From assembly GCA_937880705.1 (NCBI GenBank), contig CALGRZ010000047.1, positions 1 through 32,117 on the forward strand: DNA of 32,117 bases, written 5' to 3'. Positions within the stretch are counted from its first letter, which is position 1. Every line of letters begins with the position of its first letter. Under the pieces are notes generated by a model that saw only the letters and a program-made list of their open reading frames with translations, was not told the DNA's origin and made no database searches. Below are positions 23,140 through 30,042 of the stretch, in pieces. The position numbers and the translations under genes are program-made. Source of the stretch: an uncultured Alistipes sp. Its GTDB lineage: Bacteria > Bacteroidota > Bacteroidia > Bacteroidales > Rikenellaceae.

Positions 23140-24063
23140 ATGGATAGACTCTTCATCGGCACGGTGATAAGTGCCACAGGTAGCTGGTATGAGGTGATGA
23201 CCGACGAGGGCGTGCTCAACTGCCGCATCCGTGGTCGTCTGCGCCTCAAGGGTGTGCGCTCGACCAACCCCGTGGTCGTGGGCGACAAGGTTCATGTCGA
23301 GTGTGACGACCAGAGTAACGCGATAGTGGAGATCCTACCCCGCCGCAACTATATCATACGTCGTGCATCGAACCTCTCGAAGGAGTCGCACATCATCGGT
23401 GCCAACATCGACCGTGCACTGCTTCTGGTAACGCTCCACTCGCCCTTCACGCCACGCGAGTTCGTGGACCGCTTCCTGATAACGTGCGAGGCCTACAAGA
23501 TACCCGTCAGCATCATACTGGGCAAGGCCGACACGCTCGAGGGTGAGTTCGAGACCGAGGCCGAGGAGTTTTCGGCCATATACCGCAGTATCGGCTACGA
23601 GGTCCTGCGCCTGTCGTCGCTCACGGGCGAGGGCATCGACACCATACGCGCCATGCTCGAGGGTCGCACAACGCTTGTGGCCGGCAACTCGGGCGTAGGC
23701 AAGTCCACGCTCATAGGTGCCATAGCTCCCGACATCGAGATACGCACCGGCGAGATCTCCGAGAGCCACCACAAGGGCAAGCACACCACCACCTTCTCGA
23801 CGATGTACCCCATCGACAACGGCTACATCATCGACACGCCGGGCATCAAGGGCTTCGGCCTTATCGACATCGACAACAAGGAGCTGGCACGCTACTTCCC
23901 CGAGATGATGCGCCTGGTGGGTGACTGCCGCTTCTACAACTGCACCCACACCCACGAGCCGGGCTGCGCCGTGATGGAGGCCGTCAAGCGTGGCGAGGTG
24001 GCGTGGTCGAGATATGAGAGTTACCTCAAAATAATGGACGAAGATGACAAATATCGCAAGTAG
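23140..24063 (+). CDS. rsgA: Ribosome small-subunit GTPase RsgA, with altered G4 motif
   Basis: This 307-residue, circularly permuted GTPase helps mature the 30S ribosomal subunit. The N-terminal OB fold spans about residues 1-70. G4 comes first: SIILGKADTLE at residues 124-134, where NKxD is usual and the Asn is Gly128. Then come G1 GNSGVGKST, the switch region KGKHTTTFS, G3 DTPG and the zinc knuckle CRFYNCTHTHEPGCAV (C-x4-C-x-H-x5-C). Everything but the G4 Asn is standard. It overlaps the trmH-like gene by 20 bases. Confidence 0.92.
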   Translation: MDRLFIGTVISATGSWYEVMTDEGVLNCRIRGRLRLKGVRSTNPVVVGDKVHVECDDQSNAIVEILPRRNYIIRRASNLSKESHIIGANIDRALLLVTLHSPFTPREFVDRFLITCEAYKIPVSIILGKADTLEGEFETEAEEFSAIYRSIGYEVLRLSSLTGEGIDTIRAMLEGRTTLVAGNSGVGKSTLIGAIAPDIEIRTGEISESHHKGKHTTTFSTMYPIDNGYIIDTPGIKGFGLIDIDNKELARYFPEMMRLVGDCRFYNCTHTHEPGCAVMEAVKRGEVAWSRYESYLKIMDEDDKYRK

Positions 24064-24766
24064 ATTGCGCACCGAGCATCGCAGCGATGCATGGTTGCGC
24101 GAGCGACTGGACTATATGACCCAATTTCTCACGGAGGAGCGTCGACAGACACTGCTACGCACCGTGGCACAGCGCACCCACTATATGCGCATCCTCACCG
24201 AGAATATGTTTCACCCGCAGAACGCCAGCGCCATCATGCGCCACTGCGAGGCCTTCGGCATCCAGCAGATACACACGGTCGAGGATCGTTGCAAGTTTGA
24301 CCCCTCGGTAAATATCGTGCGTGGTACGCAGAAGTGGGTCGACGTCGAGCACCACGACACCACGCGCGAGGCTCTGGCAACGCTCAAGGCCGAGGGCTAC
24401 CGCATCGTAGCCACCACGCCACACCGTTGCAGTGTCACACCCGAGAGCTTCGATGTCACGAAGGGTAAGTTCGCGCTGGTCTTCGGCACGGAGCATGCCG
24501 GCATCTCGGAGGAGGTCATCGAGGCTGCCGACGACTTTCTGATGATACCCATGTGCGGCATGGTCGAGAGCCTCAACGTCTCGGCCTCGGCAGCCATACT
24601 CATATACATGCTCTCGGAGCGCATACGCCAAAGTGTCACGGGGTGGCAGCTCAGCGAGTCGGAGCAGCTTAAGTTGCTCACACGCTGGACCTTGTCCTCG
24701 GTACGCGACTTCGAGGGTATAATGCGCCGCGCCGAGCAGAGCGGCAAATTCTCAATCAACGAGTAA
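24044..24766 (+). CDS. TrmH-family (SPOUT) RNA 2'-O-methyltransferase
   Basis: This 240-residue enzyme transfers a methyl group to the 2'-OH of a ribose in RNA; the closest type is tRNA Gm18 methyltransferase TrmH. Motif 1 is NASAIMRHCEAFG with the catalytic Arg, motif 2 LVFGTEHAGIS, motif 3 IPMCGMVESLNVSASAAI, the trefoil-knot SAM-binding elements. N- and C-terminal helices flank the SPOUT core, as in TrmH. Which RNA is modified cannot be told from sequence. It is coupled to rsgA by a 20-base overlap, placing two RNA-maturation genes together. Confidence 0.9.
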   Translation: MTNIASRLRTEHRSDAWLRERLDYMTQFLTEERRQTLLRTVAQRTHYMRILTENMFHPQNASAIMRHCEAFGIQQIHTVEDRCKFDPSVNIVRGTQKWVDVEHHDTTREALATLKAEGYRIVATTPHRCSVTPESFDVTKGKFALVFGTEHAGISEEVIEAADDFLMIPMCGMVESLNVSASAAILIYMLSERIRQSVTGWQLSESEQLKLLTRWTLSSVRDFEGIMRRAEQSGKFSINE

Positions 24767-24783
24767 CCTTCAGCCACACTACA

Positions 24784-25977
24784 ATGATACTACGCAAACA
24801 GTTTTTGGAGCATGTCGGACAGACCTCACCCTCACCCATGCTGGTCGAGGTGGCTCGTGCCGAAGGCTCGTTCTTCTACACCCCCGAGGGCAAGCGATAC
24901 TTCGACCTTGTTGCCGGCGTCTCCGTAAGCAACGTGGGCCATGGCAACCGCGCCGTTGTCGAGGCCGTGCAGCGTCAGGCGGCCGACTATATGCACATCA
25001 TGGTCTATGGCGAGATGGTCGAGCGCCCGCAGGTGGAGTTCGCGCGACTGCTCGCCCAGACTCTGCCCGATCCCCTTGATTCGGTCTATTTCCTTAACTC
25101 GGGAGCCGAGGCTGTGGAGGGTGCGCTGAAGCTTGCTAAGCGTTATACGGGACGCACGGAGATGATCTCGATGCGCAGGGCCTATCACGGCTCGACGCAT
25201 GGCGTGATGAGTATGATGGGCCAGCCCGAGGGCGAGGAGTGGAAGTCGGAGTTTCGACCCCTGCTTCCCGATGTTAAGTCTATCAATTTCAACTCGTTTG
25301 ACGATCTCAGCCTTATCACCGAGCGCACCGCAGGAGTATTGTGCGAGGTTGTGCAGGGCGAGGCGGGAGTACGACTCCCCAACCCTGAGTGGCTCAAGGC
25401 TCTGCGTAGCCGTTGCACGGAGGTTGGCGCGATGCTTATCTTCGATGAGATACAGACAGGTATGGGTCGCACAGGCGCAATGTTCGCCTCCGTAAAGTAT
25501 GGCATCGAGCCCGATATTGTCTGCTTGGCAAAGGCCTTTGGTGGCGGTATGCCCCTTGGTGGCGTAGCCTCAAAACGCACAATATTGGAGGATTTCACCC
25601 ATCACCCCTGCCTCGGCCATATCACCACCTTTGGTGGCCACCCCGTATGTTGTGCCGCAGGCCTTGCCGCGCTTAACTACCTTATGGACAACAACATTGT
25701 CGAGAGCGTTGAGCATAAGGGCGCAATGTTCGAGGAGCGCCTAAAGAGACACCCTCGCATCTTGGAGATTCGTCGCTCAGGACTTTTAATGGCATTGGAG
25801 CTTGGCGAGTCGGAGCACCTCTATAAGCTGATGGAGATCTTCAAGGAGGAGGGCATTATGAGCGACTGGTTCCTCTACTGCGACACCGCCTTCCGCATCT
25901 CACCACCACTCACCATCTCGGAAGCCGAAATCGAGGAGTGTTGCACAATTATCGAGCGTTCGCTCGATAGATTGTGA
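24784..25977 (+). CDS. Class III PLP-dependent aminotransferase
   Basis: This 397-residue enzyme belongs to the ornithine/acetylornithine/aspartate aminotransferase group. YFLNSGAEAVEGALKLAKR binds the cofactor phosphate, FDEIQTGMGRTG holds the Asp that pairs with the pyridine nitrogen, and Lys250 in CLAKAFGGGMPLGG forms the Schiff base. TTFGGHPVCCAAGLAAL is the usual following motif. The substrate is not determined; it is not in an arginine cluster. It starts 17 bases after the trmH-like gene. Third codon positions look less G/C-rich after about the first 300 bases. The last 33 bases form a palindrome that may act as the terminator. Confidence 0.9.
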   Translation: MILRKQFLEHVGQTSPSPMLVEVARAEGSFFYTPEGKRYFDLVAGVSVSNVGHGNRAVVEAVQRQAADYMHIMVYGEMVERPQVEFARLLAQTLPDPLDSVYFLNSGAEAVEGALKLAKRYTGRTEMISMRRAYHGSTHGVMSMMGQPEGEEWKSEFRPLLPDVKSINFNSFDDLSLITERTAGVLCEVVQGEAGVRLPNPEWLKALRSRCTEVGAMLIFDEIQTGMGRTGAMFASVKYGIEPDIVCLAKAFGGGMPLGGVASKRTILEDFTHHPCLGHITTFGGHPVCCAAGLAALNYLMDNNIVESVEHKGAMFEERLKRHPRILEIRRSGLLMALELGESEHLYKLMEIFKEEGIMSDWFLYCDTAFRISPPLTISEAEIEECCTIIERSLDRL

Positions 25978-25983
25978 GTTTTT
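25944..25983 (+). terminator. Terminator hairpin embedded in the end of the aminotransferase gene
   Basis: CACAAT-x-ATCGAGCG at 25944-25958 pairs with CGCTCGAT-xx-ATTGTG at 25961-25976 around a two-base turn. The right arm contains the last codons and part of the stop. Five T residues follow at 25979-25983. A terminator within the coding end is plausible. Confidence 0.6.
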
Positions 25984-26013
25984 AGTTGTTAGTTATTAGT
26001 TTTTAGTTGTTAG
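25979..26013. repeat. Five heptamer direct repeats (TTxTTAG)
   Basis: TTTTTAG, TTGTTAG, TTATTAG, TTTTTAG, TTGTTAG, end to end with no gaps, differing only at the third base. The array starts two bases after the aminotransferase stop codon. Confidence 0.85.
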
Positions 26014-26022
26014 AGATTTTTT

Positions 26023-26116
26023 TAGGACAAATAAGACGATAAGACAATAAGACGATAGGACAATATGATACTCGACTTCGTAATGGTCTTAAGGTCCTAA
26101 AGTCCTAAGGTCTTAA
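26023..26116. repeat. Inverted octamer-array element
   Basis: Left arm 26032-26063: four octamers TAAGACRA/TAGGACAA. Centre about 26064-26084. Right arm 26085-26116: four octamers GGTCTTAA, GGTCCTAA, AGTCCTAA and GGTCTTAA. The reverse complement of the right arm reads TTAAGACC/TTAGGACY, pairing imperfectly with the left. The architecture is the same as the decamer elements at 2.1 and 3.9 kb, with a shorter unit. Confidence 0.8.
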
Positions 26117-26139
26117 AAAAACAGAGAGAAAACAACACT

Positions 26140-26213
26140 GGGTAAAATGGGTATAGTGGGTATAATGGGTAAAATACAAAATACCCATAGTACCCAAAAT
26201 ACCCATAGTACCC
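26140..26213. repeat. Inverted nonamer-array element
   Basis: Left arm 26140-26175: GGGTAAAAT, GGGTATAGT, GGGTATAAT, GGGTAAAAT. Right arm 26183-26213: ACCCATAGT, ACCCAAAAT, ACCCATAGT, ACCC. The arms are near reverse complements separated by only about seven bases, so a long hairpin is possible in DNA or RNA. Confidence 0.85.
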
Positions 26214-26306
26214 ACTGAACTCTTCCTGCTCTCTCCCTGCCCCCACGACCAATTTGCTCCTCACCTCAACAAATAGCGACAAAATACCCCAATTCCACAC
26301 CTTTTT

Positions 26307-26337
26307 TTTGCTGTTTTAGTATTTTATACTAACTTTG
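26307..26337 (+). promoter_or_regulatory. Promoter of the flippase-holB-folK cluster
   Basis: TTTG at 26307-26310, 19 bases, TAACTTTG at 26330-26337: a full consensus match. Transcription would start near 26343, about 37 bases before the ATG at 26380. Confidence 0.75.
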
Positions 26338-26379
26338 TCGCGATATGCGCATATATAAACGAAGTGCGCAGCATTGACA

Positions 26380-27861
26380 ATGTTAGAGAAGCTTGCTAAA
26401 CAGACTGCGATATATGGCATCAGCACGATAGTTGTTCGTTTTCTGAACTATCTGCTGACACCCTACTATACCCGTATCTTTGACCAAGCTACATACGGCA
26501 TTGTAACCGACATCTACGCCCTTATACCCTTTGCACTTGTGCTGCTGTCGATGGGTATGGAGTCGAGCTACTTCCGCTTCTCGACACGCGCCGAGGAGGA
26601 GGGTGGCGATGTTGCGGAGGGCAAGCGCAAAGTATTTGCCTCGACCTGGGGCGTTACGATTCTCAATGCCGTTATCTTCTTCGCCATCGTCTGGTTGCTC
26701 AATATGCCCATTGCAAGGGCTATGGGCGAAGCCTATGTGGCACACCCCGAATATGTTGTGATTGTTGGCGCCATCATTATGTTCGATGTGGCGACTATGA
26801 TACCCTTCTCGCGACTTCGTGAGCAGGGCAAAGCACTGCGCTTCGTGGTGCTCAAGGCACTCAATGTATTGCTCAATGTGGCACTCGCCATAGGCTTTGG
26901 CATCGTGGGGCTCTACGCCACCGAGTTTGGCGTAGGCTGGGTATTGGTAGCCAACCTCATTTCGAGCATCATCACCCTACTCGCCATTCTGCCCTCGACA
27001 GAGCGCATTGTGCCTCGCATCGACCCAAAGCTGATGCGCCGAATATTGGTCTACTCCTTACCGCTCCTTATCAGTGGCTTGGCGGGCACGGCAAATGAGT
27101 TTATCGACCGCCAGATGATCAAGTACCTCACCCCCGGCGATGCCATAGAGGCGATGTCGGAGTTGGGTCTCTATGGTGCGATAGTGAAGATTGCCGTTGT
27201 GATGACCCTCTTTACGCAGATGTACCGCTTGGCTGCCGAGCCATTCTTCCTCTCAGGATTCAAAAAAGAGGAGTTCAAGGAGGCAAACGCCGCAGCGATG
27301 AAGTACTTTATTATGGCCTCGATGCTCATCTTCCTCTGTATCGTGCTCTTCCGCGACCTCTTTGCCCTTATTGTAGGCCGAGACTTCCGCGAGGGCATTG
27401 GCATCCTCCCTGTGGTCTTGGCATCGAATGTTATGGCGGGCGTATGGCTCAACCTATCGTTCTGGTACAAGCGCGAGGAGAAGACACGCTATGCTGCCTA
27501 TATCACCTTCCTCGGCCTCGGCGTAACGATTGCGCTAAGCTTTGTGCTTATCCCTTTGTACGGCTACCGAGGTGCTGCGTGGGTGCGATTTGTCGCTGAG
27601 CTCTCGATGGTGGTGGTAAGCTACCTGCTCTGTCGCAAGCACTACCCCATACCCTACGACCTAAGGCGTATGGCCGAATATGTGGTGCTTACCATAGCGA
27701 TATACTTCGCCTCGGAGTTCGCCTTGGGCATCGTGTCGCATAGAGGGTGGTTAGCAATAAATGTTGCGCTCTTCGGCTTGGCGCTATGCTTTGCCATTTG
27801 GCGCGAGAAGATTGATGTTAAGGCTCTTACGAGGGCTGCAATTGGAAAGTTTAGACGATGA
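26380..27861 (+). CDS. Oligosaccharide flippase / polysaccharide biosynthesis membrane protein (MOP superfamily)
   Basis: This 493-residue protein has 12-14 hydrophobic segments and the N-terminal pattern LAKQTAIYGISTIVVRFLNY seen in Wzx-like flippases of the MOP superfamily, which move lipid-linked sugars across the inner membrane. TYGIVTDIYALIPFALVLLSMGMESSYFRF is a typical early helix pair; RILVYSLPLLISGLAGTANEFIDRQMI begins the second half. ATG at 26380 is preferred to TTG at 26374. The substrate is unknown, and no glycosyltransferase genes are nearby, as is common for this lone Bacteroidetes copy. It couples by ATGA overlap to holB. Confidence 0.88.
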   Translation: MLEKLAKQTAIYGISTIVVRFLNYLLTPYYTRIFDQATYGIVTDIYALIPFALVLLSMGMESSYFRFSTRAEEEGGDVAEGKRKVFASTWGVTILNAVIFFAIVWLLNMPIARAMGEAYVAHPEYVVIVGAIIMFDVATMIPFSRLREQGKALRFVVLKALNVLLNVALAIGFGIVGLYATEFGVGWVLVANLISSIITLLAILPSTERIVPRIDPKLMRRILVYSLPLLISGLAGTANEFIDRQMIKYLTPGDAIEAMSELGLYGAIVKIAVVMTLFTQMYRLAAEPFFLSGFKKEEFKEANAAAMKYFIMASMLIFLCIVLFRDLFALIVGRDFREGIGILPVVLASNVMAGVWLNLSFWYKREEKTRYAAYITFLGLGVTIALSFVLIPLYGYRGAAWVRFVAELSMVVVSYLLCRKHYPIPYDLRRMAEYVVLTIAIYFASEFALGIVSHRGWLAINVALFGLALCFAIWREKIDVKALTRAAIGKFRR

Positions 27862-29003
27862 AGTTTTCTGAAATCATAGGACACGACGACCTAAAGCGCC
27901 GACTAAGGCAACAGATTGATGCAGGGCGCGTAAGCCACGCACAGCTCTTCACGGGCTTGGCGGGTTATGGCACTCTGCCCCTTGCTTTGGCCTATGTGCA
28001 GTATCTCTTCTGCCCCAACCGCCACGCGGGCGACTCGTGTGGTGAGTGCCCCTCGTGCCGACAGATTGAGGCCTTGGCGCACCCCGACCTACACTTTGTA
28101 TTCCCCGTGAACAAGCGCGAGAAGAGGTCGGGCGAGGTGGTAACAAGCGACCTCTTTATCGAGAAGTGGCGCGAGATATGGCACGAGAAGCGAGGTGTAT
28201 TCTCTGCCGAGGAGTGGTACGAGAGGCTCGACCTTGGCAAGACGATGAAGGGTCTTATTACGGCCAAGGAGTCCGAGGAGATTATCCGAAAACTACAATT
28301 CAAGAGCTACTCATCGGAGTATAAGGCGATGATTATATGGCTTCCGGAGGCGATGAATCAGGAGGCGGCAAACAAGATTCTCAAAATCTTGGAGGAGCCG
28401 TGGGAGAAGACCCTCTTTATCTTGGTTTCGGAGCGCCCTGAGCTACTTTTGCAGACCATCATATCGCGGACCCAAGAGGTGAGCGTTCCCCGCATCGATG
28501 TGGCGACACTCCGCGAGGTTGCAATCGCCGAGGGCAAGAGCCCCGAAGAGGCACTCAATATGGCACGCTTAGCCGGTGGCTCACTCTTGGAGCTTGGCGA
28601 GCTGATGCGTGGCGAGAGTGACGAGATGCGCCACCAGTGCTTCGAGCTCTTCACACGCCTTATGCGCCTGTCGTACAACGACAAGCACCTTGAGCTCTTT
28701 GAGTGGGCAGACGATATGACAGCCCTCACACGCGAGGGCCAGCGCCAATTCTTCCTACATAGCGTGCGCCTCTTGCGCGAGAGCTATATGCTCCACGCAG
28801 GTCTTGGCAAGATTAGCTATCTCTGGGGCGAGGAGGCAGAGTTCTGCGCAAAGTTTGCACCATTTATCGGCAACCAGAATATCGAGGCGCTAATCTCGGA
28901 GATTGAGCGTGCGATGTTGCAGATAGCCCAGAATGGCGCACCACGCATAGTATTCACCCACTTCGCACTCGCCGTGTCGAAGATGATAAACCGCTTGCAG
29001 TGA
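27858..29003 (+). CDS. holB: DNA polymerase III delta-prime subunit
   Basis: This 381-residue clamp-loader subunit has the AAA+ fold. The P-loop region is FTGLAGYGTLPLAL, without the canonical GKT, as usual for delta-prime, which does not hydrolyse ATP. CPNRHAGDSCGECPSC is the four-cysteine zinc knuckle. NKILKILEEPWEKTLFILVSE is the Walker B-like region, followed by IISRTQEV at the SRC motif position (Cys is Thr here). It overlaps the flippase gene by four bases and ends with TGATG shared with folK. Confidence 0.92.
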   Translation: MKFSEIIGHDDLKRRLRQQIDAGRVSHAQLFTGLAGYGTLPLALAYVQYLFCPNRHAGDSCGECPSCRQIEALAHPDLHFVFPVNKREKRSGEVVTSDLFIEKWREIWHEKRGVFSAEEWYERLDLGKTMKGLITAKESEEIIRKLQFKSYSSEYKAMIIWLPEAMNQEAANKILKILEEPWEKTLFILVSERPELLLQTIISRTQEVSVPRIDVATLREVAIAEGKSPEEALNMARLAGGSLLELGELMRGESDEMRHQCFELFTRLMRLSYNDKHLELFEWADDMTALTREGQRQFFLHSVRLLRESYMLHAGLGKISYLWGEEAEFCAKFAPFIGNQNIEALISEIERAMLQIAQNGAPRIVFTHFALAVSKMINRLQ

Positions 29004-29500
29004 TGTTAAGCGTTGTTCTGCTCTTTGGCTCAAATGCCACCAACGCCTCGGAGCTTGTCGAGCGTGCCATAAGGCGCTCGGAGGAGGAGGTCGGGACAAT
29101 GCAAAGGCTCTCGGCGGAGTATCGTAGCGAGCCTTACGGCTTTACGGCAGAGAGTGAGTTTGTAAACCGTGCGGCAGAGTTTCTTACCGAGGAGGATGCC
29201 TACGAGGTGTTGCGCCGCATCAACCTTATCGAGGCGGAGCTGGGACGAGATAGAGCCGTAGAGCGTGAGGTGCAGCAGCGAATGGGCGAGAGGTATGCTT
29301 CACGACCTATCGATATCGACATAATTTTTTATGGCGACCTATCGTTTAATGATGAGAGGCTTACGATACCTTATCACTTCCTTGCCGAAAGGGAGTATGC
29401 TTTACGCCCACTTGTCGAGATTGCACCCGACAGAGAACACCCCGCATTGGAGCATACGCCCCGCAAGATGCTTGAGATGCTGACTAAAAACGAATTATGA
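29003..29500 (+). CDS. folK: 2-amino-4-hydroxy-6-hydroxymethyldihydropteridine pyrophosphokinase
   Basis: This 165-residue enzyme transfers pyrophosphate from ATP to 6-hydroxymethyl-dihydropterin in folate synthesis. The start LLFGSN is the pterin/ATP-binding segment, FVNRAAEF the second motif, and SRPIDIDIIFYGD the HPPK signature with metal-binding Asp pair. ATG at 29003, inside the TGATG stop-start overlap with holB, is preferred to GTG at 29000. It overlaps the following lipoprotein gene by four bases. Confidence 0.93.
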   Translation: MLSVVLLFGSNATNASELVERAIRRSEEEVGTMQRLSAEYRSEPYGFTAESEFVNRAAEFLTEEDAYEVLRRINLIEAELGRDRAVEREVQQRMGERYASRPIDIDIIFYGDLSFNDERLTIPYHFLAEREYALRPLVEIAPDREHPALEHTPRKMLEMLTKNEL

Positions 29501-30042
29501 AAAAATTAAGATATTTAGCCATTGTGCTGATTGCCATCACAGCGGTGGCCTGCTTCAAAGATGAGAAGCAGGGCACGCTGATGCGTATTGCCGTATACTC
29601 GCAAGAGACAGCGGATAGCGATATTGTTCCCGCCACCGACCTTGAGAGCTACGCCTTTTGGGTAAAGAAGGGCTCGAAGTGGAAGGTAAATTCTTGGGAG
29701 GATGCCCTCGCCAAGCGTGTCACCAACACCGAGCGCCCTGCAGAGCAGCTAACAGAGCCTGACGAGATTGGCGATTTCGACCCTGAAGCGGAGTATCAGG
29801 TAACTTTGGAGTTGTGGGCCGAGAGCACCTTTATTGTGGTTGTCGACAAGGCAAACAGGCTCTATGCCTACCGCCAGTACGACACCCCCATCAACCTCCC
29901 TGAGCTACCAATACAGCTTCATATGTATGCTTGGCGTAAGTCGGGCACGGCAAATGGCTGGGATATGATTAACCCCTTCTACGAAGAGGAGAGCGAGTCT
30001 GCGACAAGCGGTGCAACGACCGAAAAGAGACAAGTAGAGTAA
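29497..30042 (+). CDS. Lipoprotein of unknown function
   Basis: This 181-residue protein starts KKLRYLAIVLIAITAVAC, a lipoprotein signal with the lipid cysteine at about residue 19, so it is probably attached to the outer membrane or periplasmic face. The rest is mainly polar beta-type sequence (LRIAVYSQE, YQVTLELWAESTFIVVVDK, MYAWRKSGTANGWDMI). No domain is recognised. It overlaps folK (ATGA) and shares TAATG with the next gene, so all three are translated together, and it may partner with the Ig-like lipoprotein that follows. Confidence 0.8.
   Translation: MKKLRYLAIVLIAITAVACFKDEKQGTLMRIAVYSQETADSDIVPATDLESYAFWVKKGSKWKVNSWEDALAKRVTNTERPAEQLTEPDEIGDFDPEAEYQVTLELWAESTFIVVVDKANRLYAYRQYDTPINLPELPIQLHMYAWRKSGTANGWDMINPFYEEESESATSGATTEKRQVE

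Noticed and set aside
26032..26213. Possible CRISPR array
   Set aside because: The units are 8-9 bases and contiguous, with no unique spacers and no cas genes in the window.
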